Source of the DNA: an uncultured Pelagibacteraceae bacterium
GTDB lineage: Bacteria; Pseudomonadota; Alphaproteobacteria; Pelagibacterales; Pelagibacteraceae
DNA length: 64,000 nucleotides
Reading direction: 5' to 3'
NCBI GenBank assembly: GCA_902543245.1
Contig: CACBXQ010000006.1
Location: 23,164 to 87,163 of the forward strand
Shown here: piece by piece, positions 17,591 to 28,181 of the stretch
Numbering within the stretch: the stretch's first letter is position 1
Layout: every line of letters begins with the position of its first letter
The notes under the pieces: model-generated
Seen by the model: only the letters and a program-made list of their open reading frames with translations
Told to the model about the DNA's origin: nothing
Database searches by the model: none
Made by a program: the position numbers and the translations under genes

Positions 17591-18519
17591 TTTTTTGAAG
17601 CTCTTTTCAATCTGTCGTTTAAGGCTAGGCCAATACCTTTATTATTTATATTTTCAATTGCAATTGATTTGTAGCCTTTATTTTTAATTTTTCTAAGCGT
17701 GCTATAAAAATTTTTTGCTATTTCATTTTTTTTTCCTTTTTTGCTTAAATAAAAATAATTTTTATCAGAGTTTTTATATTTTTTTAATGTTATAAAAGCC
17801 TCATCCTTTTTAATTTTTTTTGCATTCATTCTTACTGGTATTCCTGGAGAATAATGCAATTTGGATTGGCCAGGCAATATATTTTTTTTAGAATACAATT
17901 TTATTTTTAAATTTTTTTTTAAAATTTTAGAAATTTTATTTTTATCCAAACCACCAAGCCGTAATATTACAGGTTTATTTACTAAACTTATTATTGTAGA
18001 CTCCAGTCCTATTTTGCAAATTCCACCATCTAATATCATTGGTATTTTTTTTCCAAATTCTTCTTTAACATCTGATGCACTTACAGGGCTTAGATTTGAA
18101 AAAATATTGGCACTCGGAGCTGCTATTGGATAGCTTAATTTATTCATTAATTTTTGTGTTATTTTATGTTTGGGAAATCTTACTGCTAATGTTTTGTTTT
18201 TGTTATTTACATGTTTAGAAATTTTTGAATTTTTCTTTATTTTTAACACAAAAGTTATGGGTCCTGGGCAAAACTTTTTATAAAGAAGATAAAAATTGTT
18301 ATTTAAAATACAATCATTTTTTAAAAGATCTAAATTACTATAGTGAACAATTAATGAGTTTGTTAGTGGTCTTTTTTTTAATTTATATATTTTTTTAACA
18401 GCTATGTCAGAATAAGCATTTCCAGCTAAACCATAAACAGTTTCAGTTGGTATTGCCACACACATATTTTTATCAAGGTATTTACTTGCTTTTTTGATAT
18501 TTGATTGATTCATTTTCAT
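17587..18519 (-). CDS. Threonylcarbamoyl-AMP synthase (Sua5/TsaC family)
   Basis: 310 residues: an N-terminal YrdC domain (about 1-190) with IPTETVYGLAGNA, KIYKLKKRP, the CPGPITFVLK block and APSANIF, then a poorly conserved C-terminal Sua5 domain (about 225-305). It makes threonylcarbamoyl-AMP for t6A37 modification of ANN-decoding tRNAs, essential with AAA/AAU/AUA-rich coding. Sua5-type length (over 300) rather than TsaC-type (about 190). The start is 20 bases from the divergent xseB start; an in-frame ATG at 18513 is also possible. Confidence 0.92.
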   Translation of the reverse strand: MKMNQSNIKKASKYLDKNMCVAIPTETVYGLAGNAYSDIAVKKIYKLKKRPLTNSLIVHYSNLDLLKNDCILNNNFYLLYKKFCPGPITFVLKIKKNSKISKHVNNKNKTLAVRFPKHKITQKLMNKLSYPIAAPSANIFSNLSPVSASDVKEEFGKKIPMILDGGICKIGLESTIISLVNKPVILRLGGLDKNKISKILKKNLKIKLYSKKNILPGQSKLHYSPGIPVRMNAKKIKKDEAFITLKKYKNSDKNYFYLSKKGKKNEIAKNFYSTLRKIKNKGYKSIAIENINNKGIGLALNDRLKRASKK

Positions 18520-18539
18520 GTATTATCACTAACTAATAT

Positions 18540-18773
18540 ATGAATGAAAAAAATTTACCAGACGATATTAATTCTAAAACATTAGATGAATTAACGCAGG
18601 AAGCCCAAAAATTAATTAATAAACTAGAAAAAGATGAAAATTTACAGAATTCAATTTCATCTTATCAAGAACTGGTTAAGCTTAATAAAATTATAGAAAA
18701 AAAGTTTTTTAGAGAATCACAAAATATTACCAAGGATGTAAAAGATAAAATAAATAAAATTTTAAATAAATAG
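18540..18773 (+). CDS. xseB: Exodeoxyribonuclease VII small subunit XseB
   Basis: 77 residues, the typical size of XseB. It has two predicted helices and the family pattern TLDELTQEAQKLINKLEKDE...SISSYQELVKLNKIIEKKF. With XseA it degrades single-stranded DNA. xseB followed by ispA and dxs is a conserved proteobacterial order and supports the call, since the sequence itself is short. ispA starts one base after its stop. Confidence 0.85.
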   Translation: MNEKNLPDDINSKTLDELTQEAQKLINKLEKDENLQNSISSYQELVKLNKIIEKKFFRESQNITKDVKDKINKILNK

Positions 18774-18774
18774 C

Positions 18775-19644
18775 ATGAGAGAATTAAAGCTAGTTGCCAA
18801 AGATACAAATATTTTTTTAAAAAAAATTTTAAAAAAACAAAAAAATACAAAACTTCTAGAAGTAATTAAATATGGATTATTCCCTGGTGGGAAAAAAATA
18901 AGATCAAAAATATTAGTAGATGTAGGTTATATATTTAATATTAATTATAAAAGTTTGATAAGAGTAGCAGCAGCGATTGAGTGTATACATGCATATTCTC
19001 TCATTCATGATGACCTTCCATGTATGGATAATGATAAATTGAGAAGAGGAAAACCAACAGCACATATAATCTATGGAGAATCAACAGCGGTGTTGGCTGG
19101 AAATTCACTTTTAACATTAGCATTTGAAATTTTAAGTGATGACAAATTTAATATATCAAATAATGTAAAAAATGAGTTAATTAACTTAATATCAAAGTGC
19201 TCTGGTCATGAAGGTGTTGCTGGTGGTCAATATTTAGATCTAAACTATGAGAAAAAAAATGTTTCAAAGAAAAAAATTATAGATATGCAAATAAAAAAAA
19301 CGGGTATGCTTTTTAGTTTTTGCTGTGTTGCACCGGTTATTCTCGCAAAAAAGAATAACTTAGTTAAAAGGAGATTTCGATCTTTAGGCAATTTGATTGG
19401 TCTACTCTTTCAAATTTCAGATGATTTGATAGATTTAAAGGGAAAAACCCGAGATGCGGGAAAAGAAACAGGAAAAGATAAGAAAAAAGGAAAGGCTACA
19501 CTTATAGGTTTACTAGGATATGAAAATGCTATTAAATATAAAATTCAATTAGTTAAAAAAATAAGCGAACAAATTAAACATTATGATAATCGTTCAAAAA
19601 AATTTAAGCAAACAATAAATTTAATAGCAAATAGGATTAAATGA
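18775..19644 (+). CDS. ispA: Farnesyl/geranylgeranyl diphosphate synthase, IspA type
   Basis: 289-residue all-helical polyprenyl synthase. The first Asp-rich motif is DDLPCMDND (Asp79, Asp80, Asp85), with [10 protein letters not shown] after it; the GGQYLDL block and second Asp-rich motif DDLIDLKG come later. It condenses IPP with DMAPP/GPP to C15 (possibly C20) chains feeding quinones, undecaprenyl carriers and, in proteorhodopsin-bearing cells, carotenoid/retinal. It overlaps dxs by 4 bases. Chain length cannot be fixed by eye. Confidence 0.93.
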   Translation: MRELKLVAKDTNIFLKKILKKQKNTKLLEVIKYGLFPGGKKIRSKILVDVGYIFNINYKSLIRVAAAIECIHAYSLIHDDLPCMDNDKLRRGKPTAHIIYGESTAVLAGNSLLTLAFEILSDDKFNISNNVKNELINLISKCSGHEGVAGGQYLDLNYEKKNVSKKKIIDMQIKKTGMLFSFCCVAPVILAKKNNLVKRRFRSLGNLIGLLFQISDDLIDLKGKTRDAGKETGKDKKKGKATLIGLLGYENAIKYKIQLVKKISEQIKHYDNRSKKFKQTINLIANRIK

Positions 19645-21557
19645 CAAAAGAAAAATATAAATATTTAGATGATATAAACTTTCCATCTGATTTAAGAAAA
19701 ATTCCTGAAAGCGAATTAAAATTATTGGCCAAAGAGTTAAGAGAAGAGACTATAAGTGCTGTTTCAACAACAGGAGGACATCTTGGTGCAGGGTTAGGAG
19801 TTATTGAGCTTACAGTCGCTCTTCATCATGTTTTTGATACACCAAATGATAAATTAATATGGGATGTAGGACATCAAGCATATCCACATAAAATTTTAAC
19901 TGGAAGAAAAGACAAGATAAGAACTTTAAGACAAGGCAAAGGTTTATCAGGCTTTACAAAAAGATCTGAAAGTGAATATGATCCATTTGGTGCCGCTCAT
20001 AGTTCTACGTCAATTTCTGCAGCTCTAGGAATAGCCACAGCAAACAAACTATCAAATAAATCATGCAATGTGATAGCAGTTATCGGAGATGGAGCAATGA
20101 GCGCTGGAATGGCTTATGAAGCAATGAATAATGCTGGTGCATCTAAGACTAAATTAATTGTTATTCTTAATGATAATGATATGTCAATTGCAAAACCAGT
20201 TGGAGCGCTTAAGTCTTATCTAGCAAAGCTTTTATCAGGAAAAGTTTATTTTAGTTTAAAAGATACAATAAAGTTAATTTTATCATCATTTTCAAAAAGA
20301 TTTAGTAAAAAAGCTTCAAAAGCTGAAGACTTTTTACGTGCGGCTGTAACTGGTGGAACATTATTTAATTCTTTAGGATTTTCTTATTTGGGTCCTATTG
20401 ATGGACACGATATTGACTTATTGGTCTCGACATTAAAAAATGCAAAAGAGAGCAAAAGTGATGGACCAATATTAATACATATTAAAACTCAAAAAGGTAA
20501 AGGATATTCATTTGCAGAAAAAGCAGATGATAAATATCATGGAGTTACTAAATTTGATGTTAAAACGGGTGAACAGGCCAAGAGTAATAATAAAATTCCT
20601 TCATATACAAAAGTCTTTGCTAATACTCTTATTAAACATGCAGAAAAAGATAGTAAAATTGTTGGCATAACAGCTGCTATGCCTTCAGGCACAGGAATTG
20701 ATTTATTTTCAGAAAAATTTCCAAAAAGAAGTTTTGATGTTGGTATTGCTGAACAACATGCCATTACATTTGCTGGGGGATTAGCAACTGAAGGTTTTAA
20801 GCCTTATGCAGCCATATATTCAACTTTTTTACAAAGAGCATACGACCAGGTCGTTCATGACATAGCCATTCAGAGTCTACCAGTTAGATTTGCAATAGAT
20901 AGGGCTGGTTTAGTAGGAGCAGATGGACCTACTCACGCAGGATCATTTGATATTACTTATCTATCTACACTACCTAATTTTATAGTAATGGCAGCTAGTG
21001 ACGAGGCTGAACTGGTTAAAATGATTAATACTTCTGTTGATATAAATGATAGACCTTGTGCCTTCAGATATCCCCGAGGAAATGGTATGGGAGTTGAAAT
21101 ACCAAATATAGACTCAAAACTTGAAATAGGCAAAGGTAAGATAATAACAGAGGGTAATAAAGTTTGTATTTTAAATTTTGGAGCAAGACTTCAAGAATGT
21201 TTAACAGCAGCTAAAGAACTTGAAAACAAAGGAATTAAAATTTCAATAATTGATGCGAGATTTGCAAAACCTTTAGATCAAGATTTAATTTTAAGTTGTG
21301 CAAGAGATCATGAAATTATGCTTACTATTGAAGAAGGTTCAATAGGAGGTTTTGGTTCCCATGTTTCTCATTTATTATCTAGCAAAGGTATATTTGACAA
21401 AGGATTAAAATTCAGATCCTTGATATTACCTGATATATTTATTGATCAAGATAAACCAGATTTAATGTACGACCAAGCAGGTTTAAATTCAAAGCAAATA
21501 ACAGAAGAAATAGAATTGATTTTATTTAACAGATCAGGAATAAAAATTATTAAATAA
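19641..21557 (+). CDS. dxs: 1-deoxy-D-xylulose-5-phosphate synthase Dxs
   Basis: 638 residues with thiamine-diphosphate enzyme organisation. [24 protein letters not shown] is N-terminal, the ThDP motif is [18 protein letters not shown]...NDND, and the pyrimidine-binding domain has [17 protein letters not shown]. The transketolase C-terminal domain is complete. It makes DXP from pyruvate and glyceraldehyde-3-phosphate, the entry into the MEP isoprenoid pathway. Together with ispA it forms an isoprenoid operon. It is convergent with aroC across 13 AT-only bases. Confidence 0.97.
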   Translation: MTKEKYKYLDDINFPSDLRKIPESELKLLAKELREETISAVSTTGGHLGAGLGVIELTVALHHVFDTPNDKLIWDVGHQAYPHKILTGRKDKIRTLRQGKGLSGFTKRSESEYDPFGAAHSSTSISAALGIATANKLSNKSCNVIAVIGDGAMSAGMAYEAMNNAGASKTKLIVILNDNDMSIAKPVGALKSYLAKLLSGKVYFSLKDTIKLILSSFSKRFSKKASKAEDFLRAAVTGGTLFNSLGFSYLGPIDGHDIDLLVSTLKNAKESKSDGPILIHIKTQKGKGYSFAEKADDKYHGVTKFDVKTGEQAKSNNKIPSYTKVFANTLIKHAEKDSKIVGITAAMPSGTGIDLFSEKFPKRSFDVGIAEQHAITFAGGLATEGFKPYAAIYSTFLQRAYDQVVHDIAIQSLPVRFAIDRAGLVGADGPTHAGSFDITYLSTLPNFIVMAASDEAELVKMINTSVDINDRPCAFRYPRGNGMGVEIPNIDSKLEIGKGKIITEGNKVCILNFGARLQECLTAAKELENKGIKISIIDARFAKPLDQDLILSCARDHEIMLTIEEGSIGGFGSHVSHLLSSKGIFDKGLKFRSLILPDIFIDQDKPDLMYDQAGLNSKQITEEIELILFNRSGIKIIK

Positions 21558-21570
21558 ATTTAAAATAATT

Positions 21571-22653
21571 TTATTTACATTGAGCCTTATGCATTAAGTA
21601 ATGATCTAATAAAACACAATTCATCATTGCTTCTCCAATAGGAACAGCTCTTATTCCTACACAAGGATCATGACGTCCTTTAACTGATATTGATGTATTT
21701 TTTCCAAATTTATCAATGGTTTTTCTCGAAGACAAAATAGAAGAAGTCGGTTTGACAGCGAATGAGACTACTATTTCTTGTCCTGATGAAATTCCACCCA
21801 ATATTCCACCTGCATTATTTGAATTAAAATTAGTTTTTTTTCCTTTGTTAAATATTTCATCAGAATTTTGTTCACCAGATAATTGAGCAGAATTCATTCC
21901 CGATCCTATATTTACACCTTTGACAGCATTTATACTCATCATTGCAGCTGCTAAGTCCATATCTAATTTAGAGTATATTGGTGCGCCTAGACCAGGAGGA
22001 ACACCCCTTGCTCTTACTTCAATAATTGCTCCGCAAGAAGAGCCAGATTTCCTCACACTCAGTAGATATTTTTCCCATAATTTTATTATTGATTTATCAG
22101 GACAAAATAATTGATTTTTTTTAATATAATTATCATTCCATTTGCTGACATCGCAACCTAAAATACCTAGTTGTGTTACAGCTCCTACCACCTTGAATTT
22201 TTTACCAAGTTTAGTTTCTAAAACTTTCTTAGCTATTGCTCCTGCCGCCACTCTTGAGGCAGTTTCTCTTGCAGACTGTCTACCTCCACCTCTATAATCT
22301 CTTATTCCGTACTTTTTAAAATAAGTGTAGTCTGCATGACCAGGTCGAAACTTATTCTTAATAGTTTCATAGTCCCTTGATCTCATATCTTTATTGTAAA
22401 TAACTAGAGAAATTGGTGTTCCGGTTGATCTACCTTCAAACACCCCTGACAAAATATTTACCTTATCATCCTCTTTTCTTTGAGTAGTAAATTTTGATTG
22501 ACCAGGCTTTCTCTTATTTAGTTCAATTTGAATATCGCTTTCTTTGATAGAAATATTTGGAGGACAACCATCTACAACACAACCAATAGCCGGTCCATGC
22601 GATTCTCCCCATGTTGTAAAACGAAATAACTTTCCAAAAGTATTAAATGACAT
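21571..22653 (-). CDS. aroC: Chorismate synthase AroC
   Basis: 360 residues, normal length. Signatures include [21 protein letters not shown] near the N-terminus, the central [29 protein letters not shown] and the C-terminal [18 protein letters not shown]. It converts EPSP to chorismate with reduced FMN, the last step of the shikimate pathway. It is divergent from pdxH, with only 33 AT-rich bases between start codons. Confidence 0.98.
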   Translation of the reverse strand: MSFNTFGKLFRFTTWGESHGPAIGCVVDGCPPNISIKESDIQIELNKRKPGQSKFTTQRKEDDKVNILSGVFEGRSTGTPISLVIYNKDMRSRDYETIKNKFRPGHADYTYFKKYGIRDYRGGGRQSARETASRVAAGAIAKKVLETKLGKKFKVVGAVTQLGILGCDVSKWNDNYIKKNQLFCPDKSIIKLWEKYLLSVRKSGSSCGAIIEVRARGVPPGLGAPIYSKLDMDLAAAMMSINAVKGVNIGSGMNSAQLSGEQNSDEIFNKGKKTNFNSNNAGGILGGISSGQEIVVSFAVKPTSSILSSRKTIDKFGKNTSISVKGRHDPCVGIRAVPIGEAMMNCVLLDHYLMHKAQCK

Positions 22654-22686
22654 TATTAATATTATATAAATTATTTTGTTTAAATT

Positions 22687-23310
22687 ATGAATGAAAAAAA
22701 CTCATTAGGTCTAGATTATTGCTTTAAAGATCTTGATAATCCATTAGATCTATTCAAAGAATGGTATGCAGAGGCCAAAAAAACTGAAATAAATGATCCA
22801 AATGCTCTTTCAGTGGCAACTGTAGATGAAAATGGCGCTCCGTCAGTTCGTATGGTTTTACTTAAAGATTTTAGTGTTAAAGGATTTGTTTTTTATACAA
22901 ATTTAAATAGTAAAAAAAGCGAAGATATAAAAAAAAATCCACAAGTCTCAATTTGTTTTCATTGGAAAAGTATTTTAAGACAAATTAGAATAAACGGAAA
23001 AGTTTCAAATGTTTCTGATGCAGAAGCTGATAAGTATTACAATAGTAGAGGATATGATAGTAGAATTGGTGCATGGGCATCAGATCAAAGTAAAATTTTA
23101 AAGGATAGGCAAGATTTATATAATTCAATTAAAGAATATGAAAAAAAATACCCAGATAAAAATAATGTCCCAAGACCTAGTCATTGGTCTGGATGGTGTT
23201 TAAATCCTGATTCTATTGAATTTTGGTTGGACGGCAAAAGTAGGATTCACGAAAGATTAAAATATATTAAAAATAATAATATTTGGGAAAAAGTTTTATT
23301 AAGTCCTTAA
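22687..23310 (+). CDS. pdxH: Pyridoxamine/pyridoxine 5'-phosphate oxidase PdxH
   Basis: 207 residues. FMN-binding split-barrel motifs are visible: [36 protein letters not shown], the [13 protein letters not shown] block and the C-terminal [16 protein letters not shown]. It oxidises pyridoxine or pyridoxamine phosphate to pyridoxal phosphate. Its stop TAA and the stop of the convergent prenyl synthase share the palindrome TTAA (23307-23310). Confidence 0.95.
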   Translation: MNEKNSLGLDYCFKDLDNPLDLFKEWYAEAKKTEINDPNALSVATVDENGAPSVRMVLLKDFSVKGFVFYTNLNSKKSEDIKKNPQVSICFHWKSILRQIRINGKVSNVSDAEADKYYNSRGYDSRIGAWASDQSKILKDRQDLYNSIKEYEKKYPDKNNVPRPSHWSGWCLNPDSIEFWLDGKSRIHERLKYIKNNNIWEKVLLSP

Positions 23311-24320
23311 AATGTTCTTTCTAAGCTAAATGAAGTTAGATTTTTAAGTATATTTTTTTCTTTAGATTCTTTAAAAATATTTAATGCATTTGATGCAAGA
23401 TTTACAAAATAGTCTGCTTTTGAGTAACATTCTGAAATAATATTATAATCTTTAATCAAGTAAAGAACTTTTTGTAAATCACTTATGTCTCTCGTTTGTT
23501 TTTCAAATATTTTTCTAAGTTCAATTTTTTCTGATTTGCTAGCTTTTTGATAAACTAGAATTATAGGCAAAGTAATTTTTCCTTCGTAAAAATCATTTCC
23601 TATTTCTTTTCCAAAAATTTTTAAATCTGAGTTATAGTCTAAAGTATCATCTGCAATCTGAAATGTTAAACCAAGATTTTTACCATAAACCTCTAAGGCT
23701 TGTTTAATTTTATTATCTTGGTTAGCTAATATCGCTCCAACTTTAGTAGATGCCGCAAATAAAGATGCTGTCTTTGCAGAAATTATCTTTAGGTAAGTAT
23801 CCTCTAACATATCAATCTCACCCTTGTGTTGAAGCTGTAATACTTCCCCTTGAGAAATTTCTGCTGAAGTTGAAGATAGTAATTTAAGAATTTCTAAATT
23901 TCCATCTTCAACCATCATTTCAAAACATCTGCTAAGCAAATAATCACCAACAAGTATTGATGATTGATTACCCCAAATTTTATTAAGAGTTTTTTTTCCT
24001 CTTCTTATTTTTCCGTTATCAATTACATCATCATGTAATAATGTTGCAGCATGAATTAATTCTACACAAGCTGCTAAATTTATATCCCTACCACCTTTTA
24101 CATATCCAGATAATTTAGCAGACCCGAGGGTAAGTAATGCTCTTAGTCTTTTACCACCAGTTTTTACGTGGTATTTTGTCATTTCATCGACTAATTCAAC
24201 CCTGCTTGATAACCTATTTTTAATATTTTCTTCAACTAAAGCTAATTTATCATCTACAGAGTCTTTTAATTCAGAATACGAATTATTTACGTGCCTTTTT
24301 AGCTGAACAACTGTTCCCAT
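23307..24320 (-). CDS. ispB: Long-chain polyprenyl diphosphate synthase (IspB type)
   Basis: 337 residues. The first Asp-rich motif is DDVIDNGKIRRGKKT and the second DDTLDYNSD, with LHHD-like ATLLHDD upstream and GKITLP downstream, as in octaprenyl/decaprenyl diphosphate synthases. It makes the ubiquinone side chain. It is longer than IspA and lacks the IspA-type LPCMDND spacing, consistent with a long-chain enzyme. The exact chain length (often C50 in alphaproteobacteria) is inferred from taxonomy only. Confidence 0.9.
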   Translation of the reverse strand: MGTVVQLKRHVNNSYSELKDSVDDKLALVEENIKNRLSSRVELVDEMTKYHVKTGGKRLRALLTLGSAKLSGYVKGGRDINLAACVELIHAATLLHDDVIDNGKIRRGKKTLNKIWGNQSSILVGDYLLSRCFEMMVEDGNLEILKLLSSTSAEISQGEVLQLQHKGEIDMLEDTYLKIISAKTASLFAASTKVGAILANQDNKIKQALEVYGKNLGLTFQIADDTLDYNSDLKIFGKEIGNDFYEGKITLPIILVYQKASKSEKIELRKIFEKQTRDISDLQKVLYLIKDYNIISECYSKADYFVNLASNALNIFKESKEKNILKNLTSFSLERTF

Positions 24321-24362
24321 TTGAATAAACTAGTATAATTAGACTTTTATCATACTTATCAA

Positions 24363-24390
24363 TTGACGCACCTTAATCTACAACTATAAG
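24363..24390 (+). promoter_or_regulatory. Housekeeping promoter upstream of the S49 peptidase-glyQS unit
   Basis: -35 TTGACG (24363-24368), a 16-base spacer, -10 TATAAG (24385-24390): five of six matches in each hexamer. It lies 39 bases before the start codon at 24430 in a 109-base divergent intergenic region. It is likely the main promoter for the peptidase, glyQ, glyS and ppdK. Confidence 0.6.
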
Positions 24391-24429
24391 GAGATTTTAT
24401 ATTTTTATAAAAGATCTATAAGATTCATT

Positions 24430-25239
24430 ATGTTTTCATTTTTTAAAAAGAAAAAAATTGTGCCTTATATTAGGTTAAATGGGGTTATTGGTAATGTAGG
24501 TAAATTTAAACAGGGCATAGATTTTAACGGTCAAGAAGAAATAATAAAAAAAGCATTTTCTATAAAAAAAGCAGAGGTTGTGGCAATCTCAATTAATTCT
24601 CCAGGAGGGTCTCCAGTGCAGTCACACCTAATTTACAGATATATAAGAGAGTTAGCAAAAAAAAATAAAAAAAAAGTAATTGTTTTTGCTGAAGACGTAG
24701 CTGCATCAGGGGGATATCTTATTGCATGTGCTGGAGATGAAATTTATGCAAATTCTAGCTCTATAATTGGTTCAATAGGTGTAATATATTCCTCATTTGG
24801 TTTTAAAGATTTAATTAAAAAAATAGGAGTACAAAGAAGAATTTATACCGCTGGTAAAAACAAAAGCACTCTAGATCCTTTTGTAGATGAAAAACAAGAG
24901 GATATTGATAGGTTAAAAAAAATTCAATTGGAACTACATCAAGATTTTATAGAAGTTGTAGAAGAGAGTAGAGGAAATAAATTAAAAAAAGAGGGAGATA
25001 CAGAATTATTCACTGGTGAATTCTGGTCAGGAAGAAAAGCAAAAGAATTAGGACTGGTTGATGATTTAGGTAATGCAGACCAAGTATTAAAGAAAAAATT
25101 TGGAGATGATGTGGTAATTAAAAAATTTGAAAAATCAAAGGGGTGGCTAGCTAAAAAACTTTCATCATCAGAGGATCAAGCAGATAAATTGGTTTCTATT
25201 TTAGAAGAAAGATCAATTTGGCAAAGATATGGTTTCTAA
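24430..25239 (+). CDS. S49 family serine peptidase (SppA/SohB-like)
   Basis: 269 residues of the signal-peptide-peptidase A fold. Ser93 in [19 protein letters not shown] and Lys145 in [11 protein letters not shown] form the expected Ser-Lys pair, and SIIGSIGVI is conserved. Unlike E. coli SppA and SohB, I see no N-terminal membrane helix: the first 20 residues are charged ([10 protein letters not shown]). It may therefore act in the cytosol or peripherally on the membrane. The stop overlaps the glyQ start by 11 bases. Confidence 0.88.
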   Translation: MFSFFKKKKIVPYIRLNGVIGNVGKFKQGIDFNGQEEIIKKAFSIKKAEVVAISINSPGGSPVQSHLIYRYIRELAKKNKKKVIVFAEDVAASGGYLIACAGDEIYANSSSIIGSIGVIYSSFGFKDLIKKIGVQRRIYTAGKNKSTLDPFVDEKQEDIDRLKKIQLELHQDFIEVVEESRGNKLKKEGDTELFTGEFWSGRKAKELGLVDDLGNADQVLKKKFGDDVVIKKFEKSKGWLAKKLSSSEDQADKLVSILEERSIWQRYGF

Positions 25240-26110
25240 AAAAAAAATTCCAAAAAAAAAAATTCAAACTTTTCAAGATACAATTTTTAATTTACAAAAG
25301 TTTTGGGCCAAGCATGGATGTTCTATTCTTCAACCTTACGATATAGAAGTGGGAGCTGGAACATTTCATCCTGCAACAACTTTAAGATCTCTTGGACCCA
25401 AACCTTGGAAAGCAGCTTACGTACAACCTTCAAGAAGACCAACCGATGGACGCTATGGGGATAATCCAAATAGGTTACAACATTATTACCAGTTTCAAGT
25501 TCTTATAAAACCATCCCCAAGTAATATAAAAAAACTCTACTTAAATAGTCTTACGTCGATAGGTATTAATTATCAAGACCATGATATTAGATTTGTTGAA
25601 GATGATTGGGAGAGCCCAACACTTGGTGCAGCAGGATTAGGATGGGAAGTTTGGTGTGATGGAATGGAAGTAACTCAGTTTACTTATTTCCAGCAAATGG
25701 CAGGAATAGAATGTAATCCAGTATCTGTAGAGCTTACTTATGGTTTAGAAAGACTGTGTATGTTTACTCAATCAAAAAAAAATGTTTTTGATTTAGTTTG
25801 GAATAATGAAGGTGTTTTATACAAAGATATTTACCATCAGTCAGAGAAAGAATTTTCAAAATACAATTTTGAAATAGCAAATACAGATAATTTATTTAAA
25901 ATTTTTGATATGACTGAAAGTGAGGCGAAAAACTTAGCAATTCAAAAATTATCACTACCAGCTTATGATCAATGTTTAAAAGCAAGTCATATATTTAACA
26001 TATTAGATGCCAGAGGAGTAATTAGCGTTGCGCAGAGAGCGGAGTATATCTCAAGAATAAGGGATATAGTAAAAGATGCAGGAAAAGTCTGGTTAGAAAG
26101 CCAAAGTTAA
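25229..26110 (+). CDS. glyQ: Glycyl-tRNA synthetase alpha subunit
   Basis: 293 residues with class II synthetase blocks typical of bacterial Gly[51 protein letters not shown] and the [11 protein letters not shown] block. It forms the alpha2beta2 enzyme with GlyS, encoded one base downstream. The N-terminus overlaps the upstream peptidase by 11 bases; another possible start inside the ORF would shorten only the Lys-rich tail. The call is certain. Confidence 0.97.
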   Translation: MVSKKKIPKKKIQTFQDTIFNLQKFWAKHGCSILQPYDIEVGAGTFHPATTLRSLGPKPWKAAYVQPSRRPTDGRYGDNPNRLQHYYQFQVLIKPSPSNIKKLYLNSLTSIGINYQDHDIRFVEDDWESPTLGAAGLGWEVWCDGMEVTQFTYFQQMAGIECNPVSVELTYGLERLCMFTQSKKNVFDLVWNNEGVLYKDIYHQSEKEFSKYNFEIANTDNLFKIFDMTESEAKNLAIQKLSLPAYDQCLKASHIFNILDARGVISVAQRAEYISRIRDIVKDAGKVWLESQS

Positions 26111-26111
26111 T

Positions 26112-28181
26112 ATGTCAGAATTTTTTTTAGAAGTTTTTACAGAAGAAATTCCTGCAAAATTACAATCATCAGCAAGAAATAATTTATTAAAACTATTTAG
26201 AGATTTTTTTTTAAGTGAGAGCATAGAGACTCACGGTAAAGAAAAAGCTTATTCAACACCTAATAGGCTGATTATACATTTTGATAAAATTAAAAAAGAT
26301 ATCATAAAAAAAGCTGAGGAAATCAGAGGACCAAAAACTGAAGCTCCAGATATCGCAATTGAAGGATTTATTAAATCAAACAGTATAAAAAAAAAAGATA
26401 TATTTAAAAAAAAGACAGATAAGGGAGAATTTTATTTTTTTAAAAAACCAAAAATCAAATTAAAAACTCATGATATTTTAGAAAAAAATATTCCAAATAT
26501 ATTAAATAATATTAGTTGGAATAAATCTATGAAGTGGGGACAGTACCAGCTTTATTGGGGAAGACCATTAAAATCAATTCTAGCAGTTTTAGATGGAAAA
26601 ACACTTAAGTTTAAATATCATCATTTAAATAGTTCAAACACAACATATATTGATAAAAATTTAGAAGAAAAAACTAAATTATTCAAAAGTTTTTCTGAGT
26701 ATCAATCTTATTTTAAAAAATTAAAAATTATAATTGATAATAATTTGCGTGAAAAATTTATATATGAGGAATTAAAAAAAATATCTTTAAGAAAAAATCT
26801 AAAAATAGAAATCGATAAAAACTTGCTTAAAGAAGTGACTGATTTAGTAGAAAAACCAAAAATTTTATTTTGCTCATTTGATAAGAAATTTTTACTGATA
26901 CCTGAAGAAATAATTATTTTAACAATGAAATATCATCAAAAATATTTTTCAATTTTGGATAATAATGGAAAACTTACAAATAATTTTTTTGTAGTTTCTG
27001 ATAATGAAGATTCTCATGGATATATCAAAAGTGGAAATGAAAGTGTTATAGAAGCACGTTTAAGTGATGCAGAATTCTTCTGGAGGAAAAATAAATCACA
27101 AAATATGGTAAAACAAGTTTCAGGACTAAAAAAAATTAATTTTTTTAAAGGACTTGGAAGTTACTTTGAAAAAGTTCAAAGGATAAGAAAACTTAGTGGT
27201 ATAATTTCTGATGAACTTTTAATTAGTAAGGAAAAAATAGAAATTGCCTCATCAATATGTAAAGTTGATTTGCTTTCCGACTTAGTTGGTGAATTTCCAG
27301 AACTTCAAGGAATTTTAGGAGGTTATTATGCAAACGCTCAAGGTTTTGAAAAAGATGTATGTTTAGCAATTAGTGAGCATTATCTTCCAATTGGAAACGA
27401 TAGTAAAATTCCAAAAAAACCTTACAGTGTTGCTTTATCTTTAAGTGATAAATTAGATTCTCTAGTTGGTTTTTTTGGAAAAAATTTAAAACCTTCTAGC
27501 TCAAAAGATCCATACGCCTTGAGAAGATCAGCTACAGGCATCATAAGAATAATAATCGAAAACAATATGAAATTTAAGCTTAGGGATTTAATTAATTACT
27601 CAGCTAATCTTTACAATCAACAAGAATTAAAAATTGAAGATGGTAATTTACAACACGAAATAGGAGAATTTTTAGTTGATAGATTAAGGAATTATATGAA
27701 AGAAAAAGAAATTAGAACTGATATTATTGAGAGCGCTATTGAAAATAATGGGATTGATAATATTTTGGACACTTACAAAAAAGCACTTAATTTTAACAAA
27801 GTGATAAAAAAGCAAATTGGTGAGGATGTAGTATTTATTTATAAAAGAGCTTCAAATATTATTTCTGAACCAATTAAAAAAAAAGAGTTAGAGCAAATAT
27901 CAAATGCTGATCCAGGATTGTTTAAAAATGAAATGGAAAAAAATTTGTATAAAAAAATTCATGAAATTAGAAAATTTTTTACAAATGTCACTAATGAAAA
28001 TGAATATCAAAATATGTTAATAGAATTAGCCTCTTCAAAAAAAGAGGTTACTGATTTTTTTGATAATGTAACTGTTAATGATGAAAATGATGCAATTAGA
28101 ATTAATAGGCTAGGATTATTACAAATGTTGTGTGCCACATTTAATAATTATTTTAATTTTTCTAAAATTGATAATGGCTAA
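26112..28181 (+). CDS. glyS: Glycyl-tRNA synthetase beta subunit
   Basis: 689 residues. The start EFFLEVFTEEIPAK, the internal KSMKWGQ...YWGRPLKSILAVLDGK, the HD-like and C-terminal anticodon-binding regions, and the PYALRRSATGIIRI block are all diagnostic of GlyS. It supplies tRNA recognition in the glycyl-tRNA synthetase tetramer. It overlaps ppdK by one base (28181), implying coupled translation. Confidence 0.97.
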   Translation: MSEFFLEVFTEEIPAKLQSSARNNLLKLFRDFFLSESIETHGKEKAYSTPNRLIIHFDKIKKDIIKKAEEIRGPKTEAPDIAIEGFIKSNSIKKKDIFKKKTDKGEFYFFKKPKIKLKTHDILEKNIPNILNNISWNKSMKWGQYQLYWGRPLKSILAVLDGKTLKFKYHHLNSSNTTYIDKNLEEKTKLFKSFSEYQSYFKKLKIIIDNNLREKFIYEELKKISLRKNLKIEIDKNLLKEVTDLVEKPKILFCSFDKKFLLIPEEIIILTMKYHQKYFSILDNNGKLTNNFFVVSDNEDSHGYIKSGNESVIEARLSDAEFFWRKNKSQNMVKQVSGLKKINFFKGLGSYFEKVQRIRKLSGIISDELLISKEKIEIASSICKVDLLSDLVGEFPELQGILGGYYANAQGFEKDVCLAISEHYLPIGNDSKIPKKPYSVALSLSDKLDSLVGFFGKNLKPSSSKDPYALRRSATGIIRIIIENNMKFKLRDLINYSANLYNQQELKIEDGNLQHEIGEFLVDRLRNYMKEKEIRTDIIESAIENNGIDNILDTYKKALNFNKVIKKQIGEDVVFIYKRASNIISEPIKKKELEQISNADPGLFKNEMEKNLYKKIHEIRKFFTNVTNENEYQNMLIELASSKKEVTDFFDNVTVNDENDAIRINRLGLLQMLCATFNNYFNFSKIDNG

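Noticed and set aside
21558..21570. AT-rich inverted repeat between dxs and aroC as a bidirectional terminator.
   Set aside because: No G/C pairs in the stem; such pairing is expected by chance in this base composition.
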